A program made the translations under genes and the position numbers. Shown piece by piece: positions 10,284-19,734 of a stretch of 64,000 nucleotides of DNA. The DNA lies in the NCBI RefSeq assembly GCF_040538665.1, contig NZ_JBEWXT010000001.1, positions 1,762,501 to 1,826,500 on the forward strand, written 5' to 3'. This DNA is from Aureibaculum sp. 2308TA14-22 (GTDB lineage: Bacteria > Bacteroidota > Bacteroidia > Flavobacteriales > Flavobacteriaceae). Every line of letters starts with the position of its first letter. Position 1 is the first letter of the stretch. Below the pieces are notes generated by a model. That model saw only the letters and a program-made list of their open reading frames with translations, did not search any database and was not told where the DNA came from.

Positions 10284-11108
10284 TTATAATTTTTTAAGTT
10301 TAATATTTCTGAACCAAATTGGACTTGAATGGTCTTGAAAACCAATATAGCCTGTTTTATATTTAGCATAATGTTCTTCTTTTGCCCATTTTCCTGCATT
10401 CTTTCTTGCAGTCCAGTCTTCTGACCAAGGCACAAATTCCAACACCTTTTTCCCATTTAACCAATGCTCTACTTTTTCAGGTGTGAAAATAATTCGCGTA
10501 CTGTTCCACTCCCCCGCCGGATTTAATTGTTTTGCTTTTGGATCTGCTGGGTACATAGCATAATCTGCACCTGTGGATTGCAAAGGATGCAATTCCGAAG
10601 GGTTTTCGTATCCTAAACTTGTGTTATATTCGGTAAGGGTAACACGGTGAATTTTAGCGTAATTTTCATCATCAATCAATTGGTACTCTGGCGAAATATT
10701 TGCCGGCCCAGCATTTGGAATATTTTCTTTTAGATGATAAAATATACCACTATTACCGCCTTCTGGAATTTTCCATTCAACATACAACTCAAAATTTTCA
10801 AATTCTTCCTCACCGTAAATGATGTCCTTACCGCCTTCATAGTCTTGTTCTGAACCTCGTTTCAAACCTACTTCGGTATCAAAAGTTAAGACGCTGTCTT
10901 TTACTATCCAACCTGGAGGCATAACTTCACTATTATAACCACGCCAACCTTTGGTGGTTACACCATCAAAAAGTTGAATCCATTCTTCAGATGTTTTGTT
11001 TTCAGCTTTTTCGGTATCTTTATTTGGATCCTCCTTTTTAGCTTCTTTCTTACAAGAAAAAGCGATAAATGTAAATAAGACTAATAAAATTGAGATTTGT
11101 TTTTTCAT
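10284..11108 (-). CDS. DUF1080 lipoprotein, probable 3-keto-glycoside hydrolase
   Basis: I use the ATG at 11108 rather than an upstream in-frame codon because it starts a clean lipoprotein signal (MKKQISILLV, lipobox ending AFSC). The remaining 254 residues form a DUF1080 concanavalin-like fold: WIQLFDG, GWRGYN, ELYVEWKIPEGGNSGIFY and the closing GYIGFQDHSSPIWFRNI are all typical. Proteins of this family hydrolyse glycosides whose sugar has been oxidised to the 3-keto form. It sits 11 bases before the Gfo/Idh gene and 86 bases after the GH20 gene, so this pair may process a sugar residue in the same glycan. Confidence 0.88.
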   Translation of the reverse strand: MKKQISILLVLFTFIAFSCKKEAKKEDPNKDTEKAENKTSEEWIQLFDGVTTKGWRGYNSEVMPPGWIVKDSVLTFDTEVGLKRGSEQDYEGGKDIIYGEEEFENFELYVEWKIPEGGNSGIFYHLKENIPNAGPANISPEYQLIDDENYAKIHRVTLTEYNTSLGYENPSELHPLQSTGADYAMYPADPKAKQLNPAGEWNSTRIIFTPEKVEHWLNGKKVLEFVPWSEDWTARKNAGKWAKEEHYAKYKTGYIGFQDHSSPIWFRNIKLKKL

Positions 11109-11134
11109 TGTTTGTTTAATTTGAATTTTGTTGT

Positions 11135-11175
11135 AGTGTGAAAACACACCCCTGTCCCCTCTCAAGAGAGGAACT
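11135..11175. repeat. Short intergenic palindromic repeat
   Basis: Between GH20 and DUF1080 genes lie a small hairpin (GTGTG-AAAA-CACAC) and then CCCCTCTCAAGAGAGG, whose arms pair. The second part resembles the CCCCTCTT-TGCTC-AAGAGGGG hairpin after lon at 40689-40709. It looks like a remnant of a dispersed intergenic element rather than a strong terminator, as no T-run follows on either strand. Confidence 0.5.
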
Positions 11176-11194
11176 ATAACCGTTTGTTAATAAT

Positions 11195-13510
11195 TTACTC
11201 TACTAAAATTTCGTCGATAAACAACCACACACTTCCACCTGAAGGTGTCTTACTTAAATTTGTGGCAATTACTTTTACATATTTTGTTTGTTGTTCTTCA
11301 AATTTAATGATAAAATCTTTAAGTTCAGATGCTGAGTTTTTAGCATAAGGCCTTTCTGCTTTCCCTACGCTTTTAAAATTCTTTCCATCATCAGAAACAA
11401 ATGCTTCTATTTTTATTGGATAATAAATTCCAGGACCTTGATTTTCCATTGCACCAACACTTACTTTACTTACCGAAGTTGGTTCGTCCAATTCAATTAT
11501 AAACTCCATATTATCTTCTAACCATGCTTGCCATTGTCCGTCATGGAAATTTTTTGTACCTCTAAGTGAATTCACTAAAGTGCCCTCTCCAGTGCCTTTA
11601 TAACTATCGCTATACGGAATTAAATAATTCACTTTTTGTGCTACAGCCTTATGAAATTTAATGGTATCGGTAAAAACTTTACCTATAGGTTTATCATTTT
11701 CAAACAAAGAGGCTTTAACAGTAGTTGTTTCTGTAATTTCTATTGGATTACTATATTTTTTAGCTTCATCACTTATTACTCCTTCTCCTAAAACATAACG
11801 AATATCAGAATTTGGAAATTCATTTTGTAATGACATTTTAACCGATTTTTTATCTAAATCTACCTCCATATTGGCGGTAACCAGATACGCACTTTTTGCG
11901 TAATTGATTCCAAGTTGTTCGTATCTTTTAAATTGTGCTTTTATTCTTCTTGAAAAGTCATCCCAATCTCTTGAAGCTTTAGGAGACCAAACCGTTTCTG
12001 ATAAAGCCGCTAATCTTGGAAAAATCATATATTCAGAATGCTCGGTAGTTGGAACATATTCTGCCCATAAATTGGCCTGACCTCCCAATACATGATGGGC
12101 ATTTTCTTCAGCTATATCTTCTGAAATAGGTTCAAATTTGTAAACCTTACTCAATGGTAAATAACCTCCTTGAGCAATTGGCTCATCATTTTGTGGGCCT
12201 TGATAGTGATCAAAATAACAATGTGAACCTGGTGTCATAATAACATCATGGCCTTGTTCGGCAGCTTCAATGCCGCCTTTAAATCCTCGCCAACTCATTA
12301 CAGTGGCTTCAGGAGCCAAACCACCTTCTAATATCTCATCCCAACCAATTAATTTTTTGCCTTTACTGTTGATGAATTTTTCTATACGCTTTACAAAATA
12401 GCTTTGCAATTCCTCTACATCGTCTAAATCTTCTGTTTTCATTCTTTTTTGGCAATGTGGACAAGTTTTCCAATTGGTTTTGGTGGCCTCATCACCCCCA
12501 ATATGAATATATTTTGAGGGAAAAACTTCAATAACTTCCATTAACACATCTTCCAAAAACTCAAAAGTAGTTTCTTTACCCGCACAGTAAATGTCTGTTA
12601 TTGGCCAAACACCACCTGAGGGAACAGCCACAGGTTTTCCATGACACGATAAATGAGGATAAGCAGCCATTACACAAGTTACGTGTGCTGGCATTTCAAT
12701 TTCAGGAATTACCTGAATATTTCTCTCTGCAGCATAAGCTACAATTTCTTTAAGTTCTTCTTGTGTTAAAAATCCACCATATGTGCCCTTTTCATTGGGG
12801 TCATTAGCTTCCCTTGCATTCCAATGTTTATCTTCTTGATCTACACGCCAAGCAGCAACTTCAGTCAGTTTTGGATATTTCTTGATTTCCATACGCCAAC
12901 CTTGGTCATCAATTAAATGCAAATGCAATACATTCATTTTGTGCATTGCCAATCGGTCAATAGTTTTTAAAATATAATCTTTTGGAAAGAAGTGCCTTAC
13001 CAAATCGAGCATCAATCCTCTATAACCAAAACGAGGTTTGTCCTTTATTTCAACCGCAGGGAGAATTAAATCTGCTTTCTCATTTCCATAAACCTCAGCT
13101 GGTAATAATTGTAAAATTGTTTGAGTGCCGTATAAAAATCCGCTAATGCTGTTTGCGTAAATTATTACTTTATTATCGTTTATCGAAACTTCATAGGCCT
13201 CGTTATCCAATCCTTCTTTGGCTATAAACTCAATACTATTGTTAGATGAGCTTTCACCAAAATCAATATCAGTACCAGAAGTTTTCAATTTATCAACTAA
13301 AATACCCGCCACATTTTTTAAACTATCATGAGATACAATTTTAGTACTTCTATTAATGGTAAATGAACCTTTATTTAAAGTAAGTTCGGCAGGTTTTGGT
13401 ATTATGTTTATATCGTTTTCAGTAAAGTTTTTTGCTTGTTTGTTTTCACAGGATACTGCTAACATAGCAAAAGTTGAGACCAAAAAGAGTATTGATTTTA
13501 TACTTTTCAT
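11195..13510 (-). CDS. GH20 beta-N-acetylhexosaminidase lipoprotein
   Basis: The 771-residue protein has a lipobox ending AVSC near residue 21, an N-terminal GH20b domain (IIPKPAELTL), and a GH20 catalytic barrel starting RFGYRGLMLDLVRHFF. The catalytic pair is Asp340-Glu341 in HIGGDEAT, which supports substrate-assisted removal of terminal beta-GlcNAc or GalNAc. The C-terminal region looks like a discoidin-type (F5/8) carbohydrate-binding domain. Length fits multidomain Bacteroidota enzymes. It lies 2 bases after a GH92 gene, so an N-glycan target with both mannose and GlcNAc is likely. Location is probably the outer membrane or its periplasmic face. Confidence 0.93.
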   Translation of the reverse strand: MKSIKSILFLVSTFAMLAVSCENKQAKNFTENDINIIPKPAELTLNKGSFTINRSTKIVSHDSLKNVAGILVDKLKTSGTDIDFGESSSNNSIEFIAKEGLDNEAYEVSINDNKVIIYANSISGFLYGTQTILQLLPAEVYGNEKADLILPAVEIKDKPRFGYRGLMLDLVRHFFPKDYILKTIDRLAMHKMNVLHLHLIDDQGWRMEIKKYPKLTEVAAWRVDQEDKHWNAREANDPNEKGTYGGFLTQEELKEIVAYAAERNIQVIPEIEMPAHVTCVMAAYPHLSCHGKPVAVPSGGVWPITDIYCAGKETTFEFLEDVLMEVIEVFPSKYIHIGGDEATKTNWKTCPHCQKRMKTEDLDDVEELQSYFVKRIEKFINSKGKKLIGWDEILEGGLAPEATVMSWRGFKGGIEAAEQGHDVIMTPGSHCYFDHYQGPQNDEPIAQGGYLPLSKVYKFEPISEDIAEENAHHVLGGQANLWAEYVPTTEHSEYMIFPRLAALSETVWSPKASRDWDDFSRRIKAQFKRYEQLGINYAKSAYLVTANMEVDLDKKSVKMSLQNEFPNSDIRYVLGEGVISDEAKKYSNPIEITETTTVKASLFENDKPIGKVFTDTIKFHKAVAQKVNYLIPYSDSYKGTGEGTLVNSLRGTKNFHDGQWQAWLEDNMEFIIELDEPTSVSKVSVGAMENQGPGIYYPIKIEAFVSDDGKNFKSVGKAERPYAKNSASELKDFIIKFEEQQTKYVKVIATNLSKTPSGGSVWLFIDEILVE

Positions 13511-13512
13511 TA

Positions 13513-15720
13513 TTAAATTTTATTTGGTTGATTACCCATTTTAATTACTAACTTTCCTCCGCTCATAATATCTGAATGGTGCAATTTTGTAGTATTTACT
13601 TTTTCTCCATTTAATGTGATGGATTGGATATACATGTTTTCTTTAGAGTTATTTAATACTTTAATTTCAAATGTTTTCCCATTTTCTAAATTGAGCTTAG
13701 CTTCTTTAATAATAGGCGATCCAAAACTATATACACCTTGTGCAGGGTTTACAGGATAAAAGCCCAATGCACTAAAAATATACCAAGAAGACATTTGCCC
13801 ACAATCTTCATTTCCACAGTGACCATCAGGAGTGTTTTTGTACTGAGATTCTAAAATTTTCCTGATTATTTTCTGTGTTTTATGAGGCTTATCTATGTAG
13901 TTATATAAGTAGCCTACATGATGGCTAGGCTCATTGCCATGAGCATACTGACCAGTCATTCCTGTGCTAAAAATAGGTAATTTATCCATTGGTGACGGAT
14001 TTAAAGAAAACATGGAATCTAATTTTTCTTCAAAGCGTTTGTTTCCTCCAGTAATTTCTATTAGACCCTCTATATTATGTGGCACCGACCAAAAATATTG
14101 CCACGCATTACTTTCACAAAAATAGGGTGTATATTCTTTGGGAGCAAAATCTTTTATAAATTCACCGTTTTCCAATTTTGGTCGCATAAAGGTGCTTTCA
14201 GAATCATAAACATTACGCCAATACTCCGAGCGTTTTAAGAAATAATTATAATCACCTTCTTTACCTAATGCTTTTGCAAACTGTGCGATACACCAATCGT
14301 CATAGGCATATTCCAAAGTTTTGGATACTGACCAGTTTTCATTTTCTTCATCAACAGGAATATAACCCAATTCTCTGTAAACATCAATTTCTCTAGCATT
14401 ATCCATTGCACTAATCTTACACGCTTCATAAGCTAAGTCAACATCAAAATCCCTAATTCCCTTAAAATAAGCATCAACAATCACGGGCACGGCATGGTAA
14501 CCAATCATCATATTGGTTTCGTTGCCTTGCATAGACCACACTGGCAATAACCCTGTTTCTTTATAATGGGCCAACATTGATTTGATAAAGTCGGTCACCT
14601 TGACGGGATGCAAAATAGTGTATAAAGGATGGGCTGCTCTATATGTATCCCATAGTGAAAACGTATCGTAACGCTCAAAACCATCGGCTTTCATAATAGT
14701 ATCGTTAGCTCCTTTATAATTACCATCATGGTCACTTAACAAGGTAGGTGCCAACATAGATTGATAGAGCATGGTATAAAAGATACTGGTTTGCTCCTCA
14801 GTAAGCATTGTCACCTTAATTTTTTGGAGTTGTTCTTCCCAAATTTCATCTGCTTTTTGGCGGTACTTATCAAAATCAAAATCTGGAGCTTCTATTTCTA
14901 ATGATTTTTTAGAGCCTTTAATGGTGGCAGTAGAAAGTCCAGTTTTGAGGATTATCTGCTCTTTATCTTTGGTGTTGTAGTTTAAAATTATTTTAGTATT
15001 TTTTCCTTTAGTTGAAGATTTAACCAAAGTGTCATTATTGTACAACTCATAAGAATCAAAATCTTTAGAGAGTTGAATTGTAAAATAAACTCGTTGGTCT
15101 TTTGCCCAACCTGTTGACTTTCTATACCCTTCAATGGTATTATTATTAACTACTTTGAAATAAGTATCCGTTGGACTATCCCAGTTTAAGGCATAGCCTA
15201 AATCGATATGAATTTGCGATAAACTATCTTTTGGAAAGGTATAACGATGAATTCCCGTTCTTTGGGTGGCCGTCAATTCTGCTTTAATGCCATAATCTAA
15301 TAAGTCAACCCTATAATAACCAGGACTCGCTTCTTCCTTATCATGTGAAAAGCTAGAAAAAGGTTTAAAGCTATTTTCTTTTATTTTTTCGTTGAACCAA
15401 CTATTGGTCGGCATTACCAAAATGTCATATAAGTCTCCAGCTCCAGTACCTGTCAAATGCGTATGTGAAAAACCCGATATAATAGAATCTTGATAAAAAT
15501 AACCTGCAATTCTATCCCACCCCGGAACGCCAATATCAGGGCTTAACTGTACCATACCATAAGGAACAGTTGCTCCGGGATAGGTATTGCCTGGGCCATC
15601 GGTTCCAATAAAAGTATTGACATAAGCCGTCAATTTTTTATCTGCTATTTGTTCTTGCTCATTACAAGAAAATATGCTTAAAATAATCATGACAACCCAT
15701 AAAGCATTTTCAAAACGCAT
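13513..15720 (-). CDS. GH92 alpha-mannosidase lipoprotein (first of two)
   Basis: GH92 enzymes are calcium-dependent exo-alpha-mannosidases. The family landmarks are clear: FIGTDGPGNTYPGATVPYGM at the N-terminus, GFSHTHLTGTG, GNEPSHH, and the glycine-rich catalytic loop GNEDCGQMSSW near residue 635. The lipobox ends IFSC. The 735-residue length is normal for the family. It overlaps no neighbour but is only 6 bases from the CBM9-like gene and 2 bases from GH20. Linkage specificity (1,2; 1,3; 1,6) cannot be read. A second, clearly diverged GH92 lies at the head of the same operon, which suggests the two act on different linkages. Confidence 0.94.
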   Translation of the reverse strand: MRFENALWVVMIILSIFSCNEQEQIADKKLTAYVNTFIGTDGPGNTYPGATVPYGMVQLSPDIGVPGWDRIAGYFYQDSIISGFSHTHLTGTGAGDLYDILVMPTNSWFNEKIKENSFKPFSSFSHDKEEASPGYYRVDLLDYGIKAELTATQRTGIHRYTFPKDSLSQIHIDLGYALNWDSPTDTYFKVVNNNTIEGYRKSTGWAKDQRVYFTIQLSKDFDSYELYNNDTLVKSSTKGKNTKIILNYNTKDKEQIILKTGLSTATIKGSKKSLEIEAPDFDFDKYRQKADEIWEEQLQKIKVTMLTEEQTSIFYTMLYQSMLAPTLLSDHDGNYKGANDTIMKADGFERYDTFSLWDTYRAAHPLYTILHPVKVTDFIKSMLAHYKETGLLPVWSMQGNETNMMIGYHAVPVIVDAYFKGIRDFDVDLAYEACKISAMDNAREIDVYRELGYIPVDEENENWSVSKTLEYAYDDWCIAQFAKALGKEGDYNYFLKRSEYWRNVYDSESTFMRPKLENGEFIKDFAPKEYTPYFCESNAWQYFWSVPHNIEGLIEITGGNKRFEEKLDSMFSLNPSPMDKLPIFSTGMTGQYAHGNEPSHHVGYLYNYIDKPHKTQKIIRKILESQYKNTPDGHCGNEDCGQMSSWYIFSALGFYPVNPAQGVYSFGSPIIKEAKLNLENGKTFEIKVLNNSKENMYIQSITLNGEKVNTTKLHHSDIMSGGKLVIKMGNQPNKI

Positions 15721-15726
15721 GATATA

Positions 15727-16797
15727 TTATTTTGTAATAATTTTACCGTCTTCTTTTATAATTATGGTTTTACCCGTAAAAGGACTTTTAGTACTTATAT
15801 TATAACCTATTGTATGGTTCTCTAAAGTCAACTTAATATTTTTATCTTTTACAGTAAAACTTGAAAAACCAATTTCATCTAAAGATTCTAAATATTTCTC
15901 ATTTTTTTTATGATACTCCCTTTGTTTTCTGTAAAGTTCAAATAATTTCCATTTGATCTGTTCATCATCGGGAATGGAAAATTCCGCTTTCTCTCCCGGA
16001 CTTTTGGTCGAAAAATGGACATAGCCCCATTTTTCGGGTTCGTGCATGTTTATGACACCCATTGGCGACCAAACCCAATTATATTCGTGCTGAAACTCGC
16101 CTTTATCATCTTTTTTTCTGCTGTATCTGCCATCGGTTAAATCAAAATCCCAATTGACTCGTGAAAAGTTAACTCTCCAAAATTTATCTCTTGGTACATT
16201 ATCTTCAAAATAGGATTTTCTAAACGTTTTCCAAGGAATAGCCATTTCTACCGTCCATCCTTTATCTTTATAATTAGGGTTATTTAATGTACCATCAACA
16301 TGAACTGCTGTTTTTAAACCCGTTATATTCCAATCGTTAAGCACTGGCTGGTTTAGTTCACGATACGGTTTCGTAATAAAAAGGTCCCAAACTGTATTAA
16401 AAGCATTTACTTCAATTTCATAATAATTGTGTGTATCTCCGTCTGGATCAATAAATACTTCAATATCATTATTATAAAAAATAATAGTATCACGCTGTTT
16501 TAAGGTTGCCCAAACGTGAGGTTCTTCCATTTTTGCAAAAATGTAATAGTAATTTTCATCCCATAACATTTTAACATTGGTCTTATAAGTCGGTCTTTTA
16601 ACGCCTTCAATATCAATAAAATCTTCTGACCAAGATACCTGTTGCCAAGAATCTTCATTCGCTAAGCCATCAATTAAAATTTCTTCATTTGTGTTATATG
16701 CAATATGAGTTCGTGGAAATTCATTCTTTAATTGTGCACAAGCCAATATTGATGTACAAAAACTGAGTATTAAAGTTAATTTTAACAAAAATTTCAT
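15727..16797 (-). CDS. Exported CBM9-like carbohydrate-binding protein
   Basis: This 356-residue protein has a lipoprotein-like signal (SILACAQ) followed by a CBM9-like beta-sandwich: [53 protein letters not shown] and [12 protein letters not shown]. The C-terminal part is charged. Bacteroidota proteins of this kind sit in glycan loci and bind sugars; no catalytic activity is known. It overlaps the GH130 gene by 4 bases (ATGA), which indicates translational coupling, and it precedes GH92 by 6 bases. It may take on part of the binding role of the absent SusD. Confidence 0.85.
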   Translation of the reverse strand: MKFLLKLTLILSFCTSILACAQLKNEFPRTHIAYNTNEEILIDGLANEDSWQQVSWSEDFIDIEGVKRPTYKTNVKMLWDENYYYIFAKMEEPHVWATLKQRDTIIFYNNDIEVFIDPDGDTHNYYEIEVNAFNTVWDLFITKPYRELNQPVLNDWNITGLKTAVHVDGTLNNPNYKDKGWTVEMAIPWKTFRKSYFEDNVPRDKFWRVNFSRVNWDFDLTDGRYSRKKDDKGEFQHEYNWVWSPMGVINMHEPEKWGYVHFSTKSPGEKAEFSIPDDEQIKWKLFELYRKQREYHKKNEKYLESLDEIGFSSFTVKDKNIKLTLENHTIGYNISTKSPFTGKTIIIKEDGKIITK

Positions 16798-17786
16798 ATC
16801 ATATTATTTTCTTTTGTAAACTGAACTACTTCACTTAATTTTCCAAATGCTAATGCCACAACTGTATCCGCAGCACCATAATAAACTGCCAATTTATCTT
16901 GTTCTGTATCATGCAAAGCTGCACAAGGAAAAACGACATTTGGCACATCACCAACCATTTCGTAATTAACAGCTGGTCCCAACAAGTAATCTCTAGTTCT
17001 GTACTTAACCTTGTCGGGGTTTTTTTCATCTAAAATTGCTGATCCCATAGCATATCTGAATCCATTGCAAGTATTAATTACTCCATGGTAGATCATTAAC
17101 CAACCTTCATCCGTTAAAATGGGAATTGGTCCTGCCCCTATTTTGGTACATTGCCAAGCACTTTCTTCAAAAGGTGTAGCTTTCATAACCACTCTGTGCT
17201 CGCCCCAATATTTCATATCAGGACTGTAACTGATGTAAATATCACCAAAAGGTGTGTGACCGTTATCACTCGGGCGACTTAACATGGCATATTTTCCATT
17301 AATCTTTTGTGGAAATAACACGCCATTTCTATTAAAAGGTAGAAAAGCGTTTTCACATTGAAAAAATTCTTTAAAATCAAAAGTATAACCGATGCCTATA
17401 GTTGGACCATGATAGCCGTTACACCAAGTAATCCAATACCTATCTTCTATAAAAACCACTCTAGGGTCGTACTTATATGCCGATTCTATCATCTCCGTAT
17501 TACCAGCTTGCATTTTTATAGGTTCGTGATTAATGTCCCAATTAATACCATCCTTGCTAAAGCCAGCAAAAATATTCATTTGCACTGCTTTATTATCGCA
17601 TCTAAATACACCAGCAAAACTATCTTCAAAGGGCACTACAGCACTATTGAAAATGCTATTGGAACTCGGAATATCGTATCTATAAATTATTGGATTTTCT
17701 GTATAACGCCAAATAACATCGTTACTCCCTTTAGGCTTAGCTTGCCAAGGAATTTGTTGTTTTTTATTTTGTGATTCTGTATTCAA
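16794..17786 (-). CDS. GH130-family mannoside phosphorylase or hydrolase
   Basis: The 330-residue protein has the five-bladed propeller signatures of GH130: an early GVFRCD, the catalytic-acid region [38 protein letters not shown] and a late VVFPCA. Asp in the DPR motif is the expected proton donor. GH130 enzymes split beta-1,4-mannosidic bonds, including the Man-GlcNAc bond of the N-glycan core, by phosphorolysis or hydrolysis. No signal peptide is seen, so it is probably cytoplasmic, where phosphorolysis would save ATP. It follows the symporter gene by 70 bases, which fits import of a mannose-containing disaccharide. Confidence 0.88.
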   Translation of the reverse strand: MNTESQNKKQQIPWQAKPKGSNDVIWRYTENPIIYRYDIPSSNSIFNSAVVPFEDSFAGVFRCDNKAVQMNIFAGFSKDGINWDINHEPIKMQAGNTEMIESAYKYDPRVVFIEDRYWITWCNGYHGPTIGIGYTFDFKEFFQCENAFLPFNRNGVLFPQKINGKYAMLSRPSDNGHTPFGDIYISYSPDMKYWGEHRVVMKATPFEESAWQCTKIGAGPIPILTDEGWLMIYHGVINTCNGFRYAMGSAILDEKNPDKVKYRTRDYLLGPAVNYEMVGDVPNVVFPCAALHDTEQDKLAVYYGAADTVVALAFGKLSEVVQFTKENNMI

Positions 17787-17856
17787 TTTTAATATTTTTT
17801 TGATATTGTTTTACATAAAAAGAAAAGACAAAGTACTCCACGTCTTTATTAGATAG

Positions 17857-19734
17857 TTAATCTTTAATTTTCTTTACTTTATCTAACCAAGTAAATTTAA
17901 GAATAATGGAGGTAACTATAAAGATTAATAAAGCTATCAAAGTTTTAGGATAATCTCTAATCATAAAATAAATAGGCAACACAATCATACTAGATTGCCA
18001 GATAATACCAACAGCAACATTGAGCATATCTAAACCGAAATCTTTATTTTTTTCTATACTATCATTATCTTTTTTTAATTCATTTAATACAGGTTTCCAT
18101 AAACCCCAAGGTCTTACATTTTTATAAAATGATTTTAATACTTTCATGTCTGTGGGTTTACTCAAATATGTTCCTAAAAACGAACCTAATAATGATACTC
18201 CAAAAATTATAGGGAACAGATAAATAGCATGCATGTGAGCCATATCGTGCAGCACAGTTCCTTCAGTAAAATCATCCTTATACTGATCCATAAAGAATTG
18301 CAAACTGGCTACAATGAGACCAGATAGCATTCCCCAAAAATAACCCCAGCCGTTAAATCGCCACCAAACCCATTTTAAAAAGTTCGCCGCCACATAACCT
18401 CCAAATAGTGCACTAGTAATCCACAGCGTCAATGAATTGATAGAATCTGCAAAAAAACCCATAAACACACCTAATGCTACCACGGCAAAAGAAGCTATAT
18501 GACTTGCTTTTATATAATGTTTAGGAGTTGCTTCTGGTTTAAAGTATTTCTTATAAATATCATTTACAATATAAGCAGGCCCTGCATTAACAAAAGCCGA
18601 AAACGTAGACATAAAAGCAGCCAACAAACCTGCTAAAAGCAGACCCTTTATACCAACTGGGACATGGAAATTAATAACTTGGGGTAAAATAATTTCTAAA
18701 TCCTTTCCAGTAAAATTTTGATTAGCTATCATTTCTGGGGCTAATACAACCAATGCGATGATTACAATTCCGCCAATTAATAAATACCGTGGTATAAATA
18801 AAATTAAATTGGTAAAACCTGCCATATATGCTGCTTCCTTAACCGTTTTGGTAGATAAAATACGCTGCATATCAAAACTAGGAACGGGTCCGGCAATACT
18901 TGCAAAAAAGCCTTTGAAAAGACTCATACCTATTAACGCACCAAACATTTTATAACCTTCGGAATCGATAAGGTTATTGAATTCTTGAAACTTTCCGTCC
19001 CAATGGGCACCTAGCTCCCAATCGAAAAATATGTTTTTCCATTCTTCAGTAATTACGCTTGATATTTCCACATCACTAAAGGCGAAAAAAGCATATCCAG
19101 CCACCAAAAGTCCAGCAATTACCATAATACCATATTGCAATACTTCAGTTGCAACAACAGAAAACATTCCTCCTTTTATGGTGTAAATAGTAGTTAATAC
19201 AATTATAATCAGTGCATAAGACTGTTCTGAGTTAAATAGAATAGAATTTCCTATTTGCAAGGTCATATCCCAAGGTAAAATTACTGTCATAAACTTACCA
19301 ACACCTTCAAAAAAGTAAGCTATAAAACCTACCGCAGCTACAATAGCAAATATGGCAACAATTAAGTGCGAAGCCCTACCTGGTCTATCATCTCCAAAAC
19401 GAGTCAAAATCCATTCAGAACCAGTCATTATATTAGAACGCCTAATCCAAACGGCAAGGAACATCATTACAAAAATTTGGTTCCAAATTGGCCAAAGCCA
19501 CATAAACATAAAACTCTTTACCCCATATAAAAATAAGATACCCACCATCCAAGCAGTACCAGAAACGTCAAACATTCCCGATCCATTACTTAAACCAAGA
19601 AAGTACCATTTGATATTATTACCGCCTAAAAAATAGGAGTCAAGTCCTTTTGATGCCTTTTTTGAAACCCAAATACCAACAAACAATGTCAGTAATATGT
19701 AAATAATAATTATGCTTACATCAATTATATTCAT
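17857..19734 (-). CDS. Sodium:solute symporter (SSS family), probable sugar importer
   Basis: The 625-residue protein has about 14 hydrophobic segments and SSS-family landmarks (SGMFDVSGTAWMVGILFLYG at the start, GGNNIKWYFLGLS, and a central GLLLAGLLAAFMSTFSAFVNAGPAYIVNDIY). It lies in the cytoplasmic membrane and would import a substrate with sodium. Its start overlaps the stop of the upstream GH92 gene by one base, and GH130 follows, so the substrate is probably an oligosaccharide such as Man-GlcNAc, but this is inferred. Long SSS proteins of this form are common in Bacteroidota glycan loci. Confidence 0.9.
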   Translation of the reverse strand: MNIIDVSIIIIYILLTLFVGIWVSKKASKGLDSYFLGGNNIKWYFLGLSNGSGMFDVSGTAWMVGILFLYGVKSFMFMWLWPIWNQIFVMMFLAVWIRRSNIMTGSEWILTRFGDDRPGRASHLIVAIFAIVAAVGFIAYFFEGVGKFMTVILPWDMTLQIGNSILFNSEQSYALIIIVLTTIYTIKGGMFSVVATEVLQYGIMVIAGLLVAGYAFFAFSDVEISSVITEEWKNIFFDWELGAHWDGKFQEFNNLIDSEGYKMFGALIGMSLFKGFFASIAGPVPSFDMQRILSTKTVKEAAYMAGFTNLILFIPRYLLIGGIVIIALVVLAPEMIANQNFTGKDLEIILPQVINFHVPVGIKGLLLAGLLAAFMSTFSAFVNAGPAYIVNDIYKKYFKPEATPKHYIKASHIASFAVVALGVFMGFFADSINSLTLWITSALFGGYVAANFLKWVWWRFNGWGYFWGMLSGLIVASLQFFMDQYKDDFTEGTVLHDMAHMHAIYLFPIIFGVSLLGSFLGTYLSKPTDMKVLKSFYKNVRPWGLWKPVLNELKKDNDSIEKNKDFGLDMLNVAVGIIWQSSMIVLPIYFMIRDYPKTLIALLIFIVTSIILKFTWLDKVKKIKD

